DNA of 64,000 nt from Bacteroidales bacterium UBA1176 (GTDB taxonomy: Bacteria; Bacteroidota; Bacteroidia; Bacteroidales; WCHB1-69), in assembly GCA_002311645.1 (NCBI GenBank), contig DBYW01000034.1, positions 5,173 through 69,172 on the forward strand, in the 5' to 3' direction. Positions 54,170 through 63,731 of the stretch are shown in pieces. Each line of letters opens with the position of its first letter. The stretch's first letter is position 1. The notes below the pieces were generated by a model. That model was not told the DNA's origin, ran no database searches, and saw nothing but the letters and a program-made list of their open reading frames with translations. A program made the translations under genes and the position numbers.

Positions 54170-55330
54170 ATGTTACGCAAATCCATCACTTTCTGCCACC
54201 AACTGCTGCTGCTCGCCCGACGCTGCGCCAAGAGCCCCGCCCAACGGCTGCACGTCATCCGCGACTACTGCAAACTGTACCGGCAGAAAGGGCTGACAAT
54301 GGAGGAGTACGACGAGTTTGAATTCGAAAAACGGTCGGAGCGGTTCCGGGACGATTTCCTCGGCAAACACGAGCAGCGCCACTACCTGCGGCTGCTGAAT
54401 CCCGAGAAATACTACATCCTGATGCGCAACAAGTACCTTACGCACAAAACGTTGGAAAACACCGGCATACGCAAGGCCCCTTTGTACGCCTACTACCAAC
54501 CGGAAGGAGTGGTGACCCCCAACGATGAAATCGCCAACGATGTGGCCGGCCTGGTGCGCATCCTGCGCAACAAAGGGGTGACCGATTGTGTGGTGAAGGC
54601 CACCGAAAACTCGCACGGCGAGGGGGTGCGCCTCATCCAGGACATCCAATACGCAGGCGACGATGCCACCTTCTTGGACCATAACAGCCAAAGAGCATCC
54701 TTGTCGGCGATGCTCAAGCGGCAACCTCTTATCTTTGAAAGTGTTATTCATCAAACCCGGCAGTTCGCCGCCTTCAATCCCTCCTCGGTGAACACCGTGC
54801 GCTTTATGACCGCCTTGTACCCCGACAACGAGGTCAAGATCATCGCCACCTTCATCAAGATCGGACGGGCCGGCAGCATTGTGGACAACGCTGGCGACGG
54901 CGGCAACGTGGACGTGGCTGTCAACACGGACACGGGCGTGCTCCAATACGCCATCCAGTACGACGGCTGGCGGAAAGTCACGGACATCGATTGCCATCCT
55001 GACACGCACGCACCCCTGAACGGCGTAGTCATCGAACACTGGGACGAGATCAAAGCCGAGGTGTGCCGTTTCCAACAGGCGCTCCCCTACTGCCGTGTGG
55101 CCGGCTGGGACATCGCCATCACCGACGAGGGGCCGCTCGTCATCGAGGTCAACGACCTGTGGGACCGCACAGGGCAATACTTCATCCGCCGCGGTTGGCG
55201 CCCCGACATCCGCCAATGCTACCAAGCCTGGGAAAAATTAGTCCAAAAAGGCACCATCCCCTACCCCTATTTCGGAAGAATACCGCAACAACTGAGCAAC
55301 CGGCATCTCCAACATATTATTTCACAATAA
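54170..55330 (+). CDS. Sugar-transfer-associated ATP-grasp enzyme, copy 1
   Basis: A 386-aa protein resembling the 'sugar-transfer-associated ATP-grasp' family (PF14397). The ATP-grasp signs are CVVKATENSHGEGVRLI (Lys and Gly-rich loop), FNPSSVNTVRFMTAL, KIGRAGSIVDNAGDGGN, and the metal-binding GWDIAI followed by VIEVND (ExN). Residues 1-100 form a helical N-terminal domain (YCKLYRQKGLTMEEYDEFEF). ATP-grasp enzymes form amide or thioester bonds through acyl-phosphates. Here the acceptor is probably a sugar acid or amino sugar of a surface glycan; this is inference. It is tightly linked to two paralogues downstream. Confidence 0.85.
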   Translation: MLRKSITFCHQLLLLARRCAKSPAQRLHVIRDYCKLYRQKGLTMEEYDEFEFEKRSERFRDDFLGKHEQRHYLRLLNPEKYYILMRNKYLTHKTLENTGIRKAPLYAYYQPEGVVTPNDEIANDVAGLVRILRNKGVTDCVVKATENSHGEGVRLIQDIQYAGDDATFLDHNSQRASLSAMLKRQPLIFESVIHQTRQFAAFNPSSVNTVRFMTALYPDNEVKIIATFIKIGRAGSIVDNAGDGGNVDVAVNTDTGVLQYAIQYDGWRKVTDIDCHPDTHAPLNGVVIEHWDEIKAEVCRFQQALPYCRVAGWDIAITDEGPLVIEVNDLWDRTGQYFIRRGWRPDIRQCYQAWEKLVQKGTIPYPYFGRIPQQLSNRHLQHIISQ

Positions 55331-55348
55331 TCTGTCATATCCTTTTCC

Positions 55349-56440
55349 ATGTTGAAACAAACCATCAAAAAAATCATCGATAAAATCCAGAAGCAGCGGG
55401 TCATCCGGTACTTTTACAAGCCTTTGAAGGCCAAGTACGACCGTCTGGAGGGCAAGAAGACGCTGACGCATGCCCAGAAAAAGGAGATCCGCGCCTTTTA
55501 CAAGGAGCTCACCGGCGAGCGTATCCCGCTGGTATGGCACAAGTTCCTATACTCGCGCACCGGCATCTACTCGAAGAAATACCTGCCCACGAGCCTCTAC
55601 AAGGCCACCCTGCTCTACCGCGCCAACCGCTACGGCTATCGCGACGCCTACGCCGACAAGAACATGGCGGAGGTCTATCTGCCCGACGTGAAGCATCCGG
55701 AAACCCTTCTGAAGAATATGAACGGCTACTTCTATGTAGGCGGCAAGCCTGTGACCAAAGAGGAGGCCGTCGCCTTCGCCCAGAACTTGGACGATGTCAT
55801 CATCAAGCCCTCGTTGGAGAGTCACGGCGACGGCGTGCACCGCCTGACTGTGCGGGAGGGCGTCACCAATGTGGACGGACTCACCATCGGGAAGCTCTTC
55901 GACCGCTACAAGGAGGACTTTCTGATACAGCGCCGAGTCCACCAGCACGAGCGGATGAACGCCCTCAACGACTCGTCGGTGAACACCATCCGCATCTTCA
56001 CCTACCGCAGGGGGATGGAGATCATCGTGCTCTACACCGTCATCCGCATCGGGCGCGCGGGCAGCGACATCGACAACGAGAGCGCCGGCGGCATCAGCGC
56101 CAAAATCAACCCCGACGGCACGCTGGCCCGCTATGCCTTCGGCAACGTAGGCGCCGACAATGTGGAGAAAACCGACAGCGGCATCACCCTTGAGGGATAC
56201 GCCGTGCCCTCCTACCACGAGGCCGTGGAGACCGTGAAGCGCCTGCACCTGCAGTTGCCTTTCTTCAACCTCATCGGCTGGGACGTGGCCATCGAGGAGA
56301 GCGGCGAGCCCGTGCTCATCGAGTGGAACATCTGCACTGAGCTGAGCCAGTCGGCCAACGGTCCCGCCTTCGGCGAACATACGGAAAGCATCATCCGCGA
56401 GCTGATGCAGAAACCCAACCATCAAAACCCAAACTGGTAG
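55349..56440 (+). CDS. Sugar-transfer-associated ATP-grasp enzyme, copy 2
   Basis: A 363-aa paralogue of the preceding gene. Matching elements are VIIKPSLESHGDGVHRL, NDSSVNTIRIFTYRRG, RIGRAGSDIDNESAGGIS and GWDVAI followed by LIEWNI. The N-terminal part (RVIRYFYKPLKAKYDRLEGK) differs strongly from copy 1, so substrates probably differ. The metal-binding ExN is kept, so it should be active. It starts 18 bp after copy 1 and ends 2 bp before copy 3. Confidence 0.85.
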   Translation: MLKQTIKKIIDKIQKQRVIRYFYKPLKAKYDRLEGKKTLTHAQKKEIRAFYKELTGERIPLVWHKFLYSRTGIYSKKYLPTSLYKATLLYRANRYGYRDAYADKNMAEVYLPDVKHPETLLKNMNGYFYVGGKPVTKEEAVAFAQNLDDVIIKPSLESHGDGVHRLTVREGVTNVDGLTIGKLFDRYKEDFLIQRRVHQHERMNALNDSSVNTIRIFTYRRGMEIIVLYTVIRIGRAGSDIDNESAGGISAKINPDGTLARYAFGNVGADNVEKTDSGITLEGYAVPSYHEAVETVKRLHLQLPFFNLIGWDVAIEESGEPVLIEWNICTELSQSANGPAFGEHTESIIRELMQKPNHQNPNW

Positions 56441-56442
56441 TT

Positions 56443-57582
56443 ATGGCAAATCAATCCGCCCGAAACAGTAACGCACTCTATCACATCTTCAAGCAGACAG
56501 CGCTCTACGGGAAGATGCTGCGTTGGGCTTGGTTGCAGGAGACGCGCATCCGCGAGGAGGAGAAGCGTATTTTCACCCGCGAGGCGCGGCAGCAGTTTGA
56601 CAAAGGCGTGCCCCACGGCTCGTTTGCCGACTACAAGGATGCTCTGCGCCGCCATCGTGTCACCTACCAGGAGTATATGTACGGCTACGAGTACTGGAAA
56701 CTCGACGAGACGGCGCGCGACGCTTTTGTCTCCCGCTCGGAGATGCAGTGCATCTACCGCAAGATTGTCACCCGCGAGGTGCGCCAGACCTTCCGCAACA
56801 AGACCGCCTTCCTGGAACGCTTCGCCCCCTTTGTGCACCGCGAGTGGCGAATGGCCGACGGGTGCTCCTTGGAGGAGTTCCGCGCCTTTGTGGAGGCGCA
56901 CGATGTCATCGCCAAGCCCTTAGACGGTACCTGCGGCGAGGGCATCTTCAAGATTTGCGCCGGTGAGGTGAAGGATTGGGGCGTCCTGTTTGCCCGTTGT
57001 CGCGACCGGCACCTGTTGTTAGAGGAGTGTGTGCGGGCCTGCGAGCCCATAGAGCGGTTTCATCCCGCCTCGCTCAACACCATCCGCGTAGTCACGCTTT
57101 CCCAAGGCGACAAGTTCACCGTGTTCGGGGCCCTGTTGCGGATGGGCGCGGGCGGCAGCGTCATCGACAACACCCATGCCGGCGGCGTCTTCGCCCCCAT
57201 TAATCCCGAGACGGGGTGCATTGACACACCCGCCATCGACGCACACAACCACCGTTACGAGCGCCATCCCGACACGGACATTCCCATTGTGGGTTTCACC
57301 ATCCCTTGTTGGGACCAAATTGTGGAAACTTGCCGCCAAGCTGCCTTAGTGATGCCCGACCTCCGTTTTGCGGGCTGGGACCTCTGTCCGCTCGCCGACG
57401 GCCGCATTGAGCTCATTGAGGGCAACCACGCCCCCGACTTCGACGGCGGACTGCAGGCCCCCCTCAAGGTCGGCGTCAAGCAGAAACTGCAAAATGCCGC
57501 CCAAGACATCTTTGGCATCAATGTACTCGAACTCATCAAAACCAACAGCATCACCTACAACCACTACGAAGGAATGCTATAA
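56443..57582 (+). CDS. Sugar-transfer-associated ATP-grasp enzyme, copy 3
   Basis: A 379-aa third paralogue. Matching elements are VIAKPLDGTCGEGIFKI, FHPASLNTIRVVTLSQG, RMGAGGSVIDNTHAGGV and GWDLCP followed by LIEGNH. The N-terminal 130 residues are helical and unlike those of copies 1 and 2. It begins 2 bp after copy 2, so translation is probably coupled, and galE follows after 23 bp. The three genes differ too much to be recent duplicates, which suggests separate steps in one pathway. Confidence 0.85.
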   Translation: MANQSARNSNALYHIFKQTALYGKMLRWAWLQETRIREEEKRIFTREARQQFDKGVPHGSFADYKDALRRHRVTYQEYMYGYEYWKLDETARDAFVSRSEMQCIYRKIVTREVRQTFRNKTAFLERFAPFVHREWRMADGCSLEEFRAFVEAHDVIAKPLDGTCGEGIFKICAGEVKDWGVLFARCRDRHLLLEECVRACEPIERFHPASLNTIRVVTLSQGDKFTVFGALLRMGAGGSVIDNTHAGGVFAPINPETGCIDTPAIDAHNHRYERHPDTDIPIVGFTIPCWDQIVETCRQAALVMPDLRFAGWDLCPLADGRIELIEGNHAPDFDGGLQAPLKVGVKQKLQNAAQDIFGINVLELIKTNSITYNHYEGML

Positions 57583-57605
57583 ACGTAAAAAATAAAAACA
57601 ACAAA

Positions 57606-58619
57606 ATGAAGATATTAGTCACCGGAGGCGCCGGTTTCATTGGCTCCCACACCATCGTAGAGCTCTATCACGCCGGACATGACGTGGTGGTGGTGGACAA
57701 CCTGTGCAATTCCAGCCGCGAGTCCCTGAAGCGAGTGGCCGAGTTGGTGGGGGTGGCGGAAATCCCCTTCTTTGAGGCGGACATCCGCGACCGTTCGGCC
57801 CTCGACCACGTGCTGACGGAGCATCCCTGCGAGGCCTGCATCCACTTTGCGGGACTGAAGGCCGTAGGCGAATCGGTGACCAAGCCGTGGGAGTATTACG
57901 AAAACAACGTCAGCGGCACACTGGTTTTGCTCGACGTATTGCGGCAGCATCATTGCTGCAACCTCATCTTCTCCTCTTCCGCCACAGTCTATGGCGACCC
58001 GGCGGAGGTGCCCATCACGGAAGCGTGCCCCAAGGGCCGTTGTGCCAGCCCTTACGGACAGACCAAGAGTATGGTGGAAGAGATTTTGATGGATATGCAA
58101 AAGGCCGACCCCTTATGGAACATTGTCCTGTTGCGCTATTTCAACCCCGTCGGCGCGCATCCCTCCGGACAGATTGGGGAAAACCCCAACGGCATTCCCA
58201 ACAACCTGATGCCCTATATCACGCAAGTGGCCATCGGCAAGCGACCTCAGCTGGGCATCTTCGGCAACGATTATGACACGCCCGACGGCACAGGCGTACG
58301 CGACTATATCCACGTGGTGGACCTCGCCCGCGGCCACGTGGCAGCCCTCACCGCCATTGAACGGAAGTGTGGACTGGCCATCTACAACCTCGGCACCGGA
58401 CAGGGCTACTCAGTGCTGGATGTGGTGAAGGCCTTTGAGAAGAGCACCGGCATCCCCATCCCATATCATTTCGAACCCCGTCGTCCCGGTGACATCGACT
58501 CTTATTTTTCCAACCCCGCCAAAGCCGCCCGCGAGCTGCACTGGACCGCCCAATACGGACTGGAGGATATGTGCCGCGACTCCTGGAACTGGCAAAAACA
58601 AAACCCCGAAGGATTTTAA
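57606..58619 (+). CDS. galE: UDP-glucose 4-epimerase
   Basis: A 337-aa extended short-chain dehydrogenase, interconverting UDP-glucose and UDP-galactose (or their N-acetyl forms). Seen: the NAD-binding GGAGFIGSHTIVELYHAGHD, the catalytic Ser in SSSATVYG and the YxxxK pair in SPYGQTKSMVEEI, FNPVGAHPSGQIGE, and DYIHVVDLARGHVAAL. The length is normal. It lies between the ATP-grasp triplet and a nucleotide-sugar dehydrogenase, so it probably feeds the same glycan. Confidence 0.95.
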   Translation: MKILVTGGAGFIGSHTIVELYHAGHDVVVVDNLCNSSRESLKRVAELVGVAEIPFFEADIRDRSALDHVLTEHPCEACIHFAGLKAVGESVTKPWEYYENNVSGTLVLLDVLRQHHCCNLIFSSSATVYGDPAEVPITEACPKGRCASPYGQTKSMVEEILMDMQKADPLWNIVLLRYFNPVGAHPSGQIGENPNGIPNNLMPYITQVAIGKRPQLGIFGNDYDTPDGTGVRDYIHVVDLARGHVAALTAIERKCGLAIYNLGTGQGYSVLDVVKAFEKSTGIPIPYHFEPRRPGDIDSYFSNPAKAARELHWTAQYGLEDMCRDSWNWQKQNPEGF

Positions 58620-58650
58620 CCGTAAAAATATAACCGAATAACCCATAACA

Positions 58651-59928
58651 ATGAAATCTACCAAAATCGCCGTCATCGGCCTCGGATATGTCGGGCTGCC
58701 GCTGGCACGCCTGTTTTCCACCAAATTCCCCACCGTGGGCTTCGACTTGAACCAAGCCCGCGTGGACGCCCTTATGGCAGGACACGACGCCACCTTGGAG
58801 GTGGACGACACCTTGCTGCAAGAGGCCATCTCCAAACACGGATTCCGCTGCACCACCTGTCTGGACGACATCCGCGACTGCAATTTCTACGTGGTGGCCG
58901 TGCCCACCCCTGTCGATGAGAACAACCGTCCTGACCTGAAACCCTTGTGGGGCGCGTCGGAGACTGTAGGCAAGGTCATCTCCAAGGGCGATGTCGTGGT
59001 CTACGAGAGTACCGTCTATCCCGGCGTCACCGAGGAGGAATGCCTCCCCGTCGTGGAGAAAACCAGCGGACTCACTTTCAACACCGACTTCTTCGCCGGA
59101 TACAGTCCCGAGCGTATCAACCCGGGCGACAAGCAGCACACCGTCGAAAAAATCCGGAAGGTCACGTCCGGCTCCACGCCCGAAATCGCGGATTATGTGG
59201 ACGAAGTCTACAACTCCGTCTTGGTGAACGGCACGCACAAGGCCCCCTCCATCAAGGTGGCCGAGGCCTCCAAGATCATCGAAAACTCGCAGCGCGACGT
59301 GAACATCGCCTTCATGAACGAGTTGGCCAAGATCTTCAACGCCATGGGCATCGACACGCACGATGTCATCGAGGCCGCCGCCTCCAAGTGGAACTTCATC
59401 AAACTCAGTCCCGGACTGGTGGGCGGCCACTGCATCAGCGTCGATCCCTACTACCTCATCCAGAAGGCCCAAGTGTATGGCGTGCTGCCCCGCGTGATGA
59501 GCAACGCCCGCCGCCTCAACGATGGCATGGGCGCATACGTGGCCAACCAGACCGTCAAATGCATGAACAAGAAGGGCGTGATGGTCAAGGACGCGAAGAT
59601 TCTCATCCTCGGCGTCACCTTCAAGGAGAACTGCCCCGACATCCGCAACACCAAGGTCGTCGACATCTACCACACCCTCGCCGAATACACAAACAACATC
59701 ACCATTTACGACCCTTGGGCAGACAGCGAGAAAGTTCGAGAAGAGTATGGGATTGAAATTCATAATTCACAATGCAGAATGCAGAATGGAGAGTATGATG
59801 CTGTGATATTGGCAGTAGCGCACAAGGAGTTTTTGGATATGGACATCCGCTCTCTTGTCCGGAAGGGCGGTGTCGTATATGACGTCAAGGGCATCCTGCC
59901 CCGCGACATCATCGATTCAAGACTGTAA
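58651..59928 (+). CDS. tviB: UDP-N-acetylglucosamine/galactosamine 6-dehydrogenase, TviB/WbpO type
   Basis: A 425-aa nucleotide-sugar dehydrogenase very like TviB of Vi-antigen synthesis. Seen: IAVIGLGYVGLPLARLF, the block VVYESTVYPGVTEEECLPVV, GYSPERINPGDKQHTVEKIR, the catalytic Cys261 in VGGHCISVDPYYL, and FKENCPDIRNTKVVDIY. It probably makes a UDP-N-acetyl-hexosaminuronic acid, which would put carboxyl groups in the glycan. Residues 371-379 (HNSQCRMQN) are encoded by a repeat word (59758-59788) that looks like intergenic repeat DNA inserted in frame in the C-terminal domain. galE lies 31 bp upstream. Confidence 0.92.
   Translation: MKSTKIAVIGLGYVGLPLARLFSTKFPTVGFDLNQARVDALMAGHDATLEVDDTLLQEAISKHGFRCTTCLDDIRDCNFYVVAVPTPVDENNRPDLKPLWGASETVGKVISKGDVVVYESTVYPGVTEEECLPVVEKTSGLTFNTDFFAGYSPERINPGDKQHTVEKIRKVTSGSTPEIADYVDEVYNSVLVNGTHKAPSIKVAEASKIIENSQRDVNIAFMNELAKIFNAMGIDTHDVIEAAASKWNFIKLSPGLVGGHCISVDPYYLIQKAQVYGVLPRVMSNARRLNDGMGAYVANQTVKCMNKKGVMVKDAKILILGVTFKENCPDIRNTKVVDIYHTLAEYTNNITIYDPWADSEKVREEYGIEIHNSQCRMQNGEYDAVILAVAHKEFLDMDIRSLVRKGGVVYDVKGILPRDIIDSRL
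59758..59788. repeat. Repeat-like AT-rich word inside the dehydrogenase gene
   Basis: Overlapping short words ATTCATAATTCAC and AATGCAGAATGCAGAATG lie inside an otherwise GC-rich gene. They resemble the degenerate repeats found between genes elsewhere in this window. The stretch stays in frame. Confidence 0.6.
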
Positions 59929-59957
59929 CTCTATCTTGTCAAAACCTATTGATCTTA

Positions 59958-61418
59958 ATGTTAAAAAAAATCCTCATTATCATCTTTACAACGACTTTCT
60001 CCATAGCATACGGACAAGAGCAAAAAACACCCATTTCTCCTTGTTCATTCGGAATGGAGGAAGCCAAGACCGACATTGAGCGCTTCTATGCGCTCTACAA
60101 CACCCACGTGGCCGCCATAGAGCAGGGGGTCGATGTGGACTACGACGGCATCGACCGGCTTAACATCGAGATCCCTGCCGACGCCAAGCCTATCCCGCTC
60201 ACCTCATACAACATCTTCCACAGCTTGGTTCTGAACGTCAGGAACAACAGCAAAAACTTCTATCTTTTTCGCTTGTCCCAGCCAACAGACAGCATTGATG
60301 TGTCGAAAGAACAGATCGACGGAGGAGATTTCGGAACGGTAAAAGAACTGCGCACAGGCAAGTTTCTCGTAGTCCTGCAAGACAACCGCCTTTGGGTGGA
60401 CCAACGTCAGGGCTACAAATACGGACATACCCGCAAGGACATACTCCTGATAGAGGACGGCAAGGCTGCGAACCAGCCCATCATGCCTTACAACACCCCG
60501 GAAACACAACCTGCGGTGAGTTACTGTCCCGTCACGGACGACTTCAAAGTGATTTCCGACATCGTCATCAACCGTACCCCTGACTCGAAATTCAAAACCT
60601 ATTGTTTCGATGTCAAAAACCAATACAATGTCGAGTTGTGCGACATCATCATCAACACCCCGAAAAGTGAGCTTGTCGCCGATAACGCCATTCGCATCAC
60701 CAACTGTGCCGATGTCACGCTTGAATATGTTAAAATCAACGAAACATACTCGCGCAAGGACTATTACGGCTACGGCATCCTGATGGACAACGTTTGGGAT
60801 TCGAAAATCAGAAACCTCACCTCCCATTCTGACTGGGGCATCTTCGGCACCAACAACATTAGCGAGGCCCTATTGGAGAATTGCAATATAAACCGCTACG
60901 ACATACACTGTTACGGAAGAAATGCAACCATCAGAAATTGCACTTTCGACAATCTCTACAACCAATTCTCCTCCATGTACGGTCAACTTAAATTCGAGCG
61001 TTGCATCTTCAACAAACATATACCTGTACTCATCGAGTCCACCTACAATGCCTATACTCCTTTCGATATCGAGTTCGACCGATGTGTCTTCAACATCAAT
61101 GGCCGGTGCAACTATTTAGTGGATGCCCGCACACTGTCCGACATACGCAACAGCCGCCCTGAGGTGGCCGACAAGAACCTGCCCAACATCACGCTCAACA
61201 ATTGTATCGTCAATCTCTTCGAAAATACCAACCGCCTGTACATGTTTCATTTCACCCACGTCCATTACACGGACACCGTGGGGTATTTGGAACAAATCTA
61301 TATCGACAATCTGAAAGTCCATGGCGGGAAAGTCGTACTCAAAGTGGGCAACAAGGACTTCAAGCACAACAAGCTCACATTTCCCATGTACAATCAGGAG
61401 GTGGGCGATAAGAAATAG
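59958..61418 (+). CDS. Secreted right-handed beta-helix protein
   Basis: A 486-aa protein from ATG 59958 (a TTG three codons earlier is in frame) with signal peptide ending SIAYGQEQ. The C-terminal two thirds have short repeated beta strands of the parallel beta-helix type: VELCDIIINTPKSELV, NAIRITNCADVTLEYVKI, NATIRNCTFDNLYN, FDRCVFNINGRCNYLV. Such folds occur in polysaccharide lyases, epimerases and glycan-binding proteins. No catalytic set could be assigned. It lies 29 bp after the TviB-type dehydrogenase, so a role on the uronic-acid-containing glycan is plausible. Confidence 0.78.
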   Translation: MLKKILIIIFTTTFSIAYGQEQKTPISPCSFGMEEAKTDIERFYALYNTHVAAIEQGVDVDYDGIDRLNIEIPADAKPIPLTSYNIFHSLVLNVRNNSKNFYLFRLSQPTDSIDVSKEQIDGGDFGTVKELRTGKFLVVLQDNRLWVDQRQGYKYGHTRKDILLIEDGKAANQPIMPYNTPETQPAVSYCPVTDDFKVISDIVINRTPDSKFKTYCFDVKNQYNVELCDIIINTPKSELVADNAIRITNCADVTLEYVKINETYSRKDYYGYGILMDNVWDSKIRNLTSHSDWGIFGTNNISEALLENCNINRYDIHCYGRNATIRNCTFDNLYNQFSSMYGQLKFERCIFNKHIPVLIESTYNAYTPFDIEFDRCVFNINGRCNYLVDARTLSDIRNSRPEVADKNLPNITLNNCIVNLFENTNRLYMFHFTHVHYTDTVGYLEQIYIDNLKVHGGKVVLKVGNKDFKHNKLTFPMYNQEVGDKK

Positions 61419-61482
61419 GAATTAATGGTTGTTAAAAAGAGTTAAAAAGAATTCTTGGAAGATTTTTCCTTGTTCTTTTTTT

Positions 61483-61490
61483 TACTTTTG
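61483..61490 (+). promoter_or_regulatory. -7 promoter box for the DUF4954 gene
   Basis: TACTTTTG followed by CC, a perfect TAnnTTTG match, 27 bp before ATG 61518. It excludes the in-frame ATG at 61455. Confidence 0.65.
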
Positions 61491-61517
61491 CCTTTTTTAT
61501 CAAAATATAAGCCGTAT

Positions 61518-63716
61518 ATGGATAAAGTTACAATACTTTCTTACGATCGCATCTACAAAAACTTTATTGAGGACAAATATCTCCATGGGTATGACGAATA
61601 CTATTTCCGAAACCAGCAGGTGAAGATCCCCGAGGGGGGCTGGCGTCATCTGCGGTCCGACGAGGTGGAGGATTTGGTGAAGAACGCCAACACGGCCACC
61701 AACTGGGACGACATCTGGGTGACGGATGATTTTGACACCAGCATGGTGATGAACAACCGTTTCTTCGGGATGGTGCGCATCGGGCGCATCCGCAACGAGA
61801 TTCTGCAATATCACGACCTGCGCATCCCCGTGGGCATCACGGGCAGCAGCATCGTATCGTGCGACATTGGCGACGACGCGGCCATCCACGACGTGCACTA
61901 TATGGCCAACTACATCATCGGCGACCGTTGCATCCTCTTCAACATCCAGGAGCTCTCCACCACCGACCACTCCAAATTTGGGAACGGCATTCTGAAAGAG
62001 GGTGAGCCTGAAGAAGTTCGGGTCTGGTTAGAGGTGATGAACGAGGTTGGTGGACGAGGCATCCTGCCCTTCGACGGCATGATCACCTCCGATGCGTATC
62101 TATGGGCCAAATACCGCGATGACAAAAAATTGCAGGAGCGTCTGTTTGAGATAACGCAAAACGCCTTCGACAACCGCCGAGGCTATTACGGCACCATTGA
62201 CGAGGGGTGTGTCATCAAGAACTGCTGGATCCTCAAGGATGCCAAGATTGGGCCGTGCGCCTACATCAAAGGGGCCTCGAAGTTGAAGAATGTGACTATT
62301 AACTCTTCGGAGGAGGAGCCAACGCAAATTGGTGAAGGAGTCATTTTGGTCAACGGCATCACCGGCTACGGCTGTCATATTTTCTACTCCGTGGTGGGTA
62401 CTCGCTTCGTGTTGGGCGATAACTGCAACCTTAAATACGGTGCGCGCGTCATCTATTCGGTATTGGGCGACAACTCGACCATCTCTTGCTGCGAGGTCCT
62501 CAACAACCTCATCTTCCCCTCGCATGAGCAGCACCATAACAACTCGTTCCTCATCTCGGCCTGCGTGATGGGACAGAGCAACATGGCCGCCGGCGCCACC
62601 ATCGGCTCCAACCACAACAGCCGCGCCACGGATGGTGAAATCGTTGCCAACCGAGGCTTCTGGCCCGGCCTCTGCTCCTCTGTGAAGCATTCCTCCAAGT
62701 TCGCCTCCTTTACGCTCCTCTCCAAGGCCGACTACCCCAACGAACTCAACATCATGCTTCCCTTCAGCTTGGTGAGCAACGACACCGCGCATGACGAGCT
62801 TCATGTCATGCCCGCCTACTGGTGGATGTACAACATGTACGCCATCGCGCGCAACACCTCCAAATACCAGAAACGCGACAAGCGCAAGCGCCGCATCCAG
62901 CACATCGAGTTCGAAACCTTCGCCCCCGACACCATGGAGGAGGCCATCGAGGCCCGCAAACTTCTGGAGGCATGGACAGGCAAAGCGCTCCTGCGCGCGC
63001 AAGGGGACTCCTGCGACAACCTCTCCATGGAAGAGCTGCGCATGGTTGGCCGCAAGCTGCTGAACAATGACCCCGAGGCCGCCAAGAGGCTGGAGGTGTT
63101 CGGCGAGAACATGGAACATGGCAAACGCAAGGTGCGCATTCTCAAGCACTGCGAAGCCTATCACGCATACGGTGACATGCTGCTCTACTACGGTGTCAAG
63201 AACATGGTGAAATATATGGACGAGCACCCAGGCATCACACTCGAGGTCCTCTGCGACATGCTGCGGAGCAAGGAACAGCGCGAGTGGGTCAATTTGGGCG
63301 GACAGTTGGTGAACGGCGACGATGTGGACGCCCTGCGCCATGACATCAATCACGGCATTCTCAACACCTGGACCGACATCCACCGCCGCTATGATGAAAT
63401 CTGGGAGCGCTACCCGCTCGAGAAGCTTCGCCATGCCTTCTCTTCCCTGCGGTTCCTCTATCATGAAAAATATGGCATAATGACGCGGGAACTTTGGGTG
63501 AAATTGCTCCAGAAGGCCGCCGATGTGCAGCAATTCATTTGCGACCAAGTATATATCTCCCGAAAGAAGGACTACGACAACCCCTTCCGCAACGCCACTT
63601 TCCGCAATGAGGAGGAGAAAATCGCCGTCATCGGCGAACTGGATGAAGTGAGCTTCGTCAAACAAATCCGGGAAGAGACGGAAAAGAACATCCAGTTGTT
63701 TAAGAAGTATATGTAA
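61518..63716 (+). CDS. DUF4954 family protein with left-handed beta-helix core
   Basis: A 732-aa protein of the Bacteroidota/spirochaete DUF4954 family. After MDKVTILSYDRIYKNFIEDK it has hexapeptide-like strands (IGDRCILFNIQEL, AKIGPCAYIKGASKLKNVTI, QIGEGVILVNGITGYG, VLGDNCNLKYGARVIYSVLG), as in sugar acyl- and nucleotidyltransferases, then a helical C-terminal half (residues about 440-732). Its function is not established; a sugar-phosphate or nucleotide-sugar role is suggested by the fold and by nagB 15 bp downstream. The start follows the promoter at 61483. Confidence 0.85.
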   Translation: MDKVTILSYDRIYKNFIEDKYLHGYDEYYFRNQQVKIPEGGWRHLRSDEVEDLVKNANTATNWDDIWVTDDFDTSMVMNNRFFGMVRIGRIRNEILQYHDLRIPVGITGSSIVSCDIGDDAAIHDVHYMANYIIGDRCILFNIQELSTTDHSKFGNGILKEGEPEEVRVWLEVMNEVGGRGILPFDGMITSDAYLWAKYRDDKKLQERLFEITQNAFDNRRGYYGTIDEGCVIKNCWILKDAKIGPCAYIKGASKLKNVTINSSEEEPTQIGEGVILVNGITGYGCHIFYSVVGTRFVLGDNCNLKYGARVIYSVLGDNSTISCCEVLNNLIFPSHEQHHNNSFLISACVMGQSNMAAGATIGSNHNSRATDGEIVANRGFWPGLCSSVKHSSKFASFTLLSKADYPNELNIMLPFSLVSNDTAHDELHVMPAYWWMYNMYAIARNTSKYQKRDKRKRRIQHIEFETFAPDTMEEAIEARKLLEAWTGKALLRAQGDSCDNLSMEELRMVGRKLLNNDPEAAKRLEVFGENMEHGKRKVRILKHCEAYHAYGDMLLYYGVKNMVKYMDEHPGITLEVLCDMLRSKEQREWVNLGGQLVNGDDVDALRHDINHGILNTWTDIHRRYDEIWERYPLEKLRHAFSSLRFLYHEKYGIMTRELWVKLLQKAADVQQFICDQVYISRKKDYDNPFRNATFRNEEEKIAVIGELDEVSFVKQIREETEKNIQLFKKYM

Positions 63717-63731
63717 TTAAATATCAATAAT

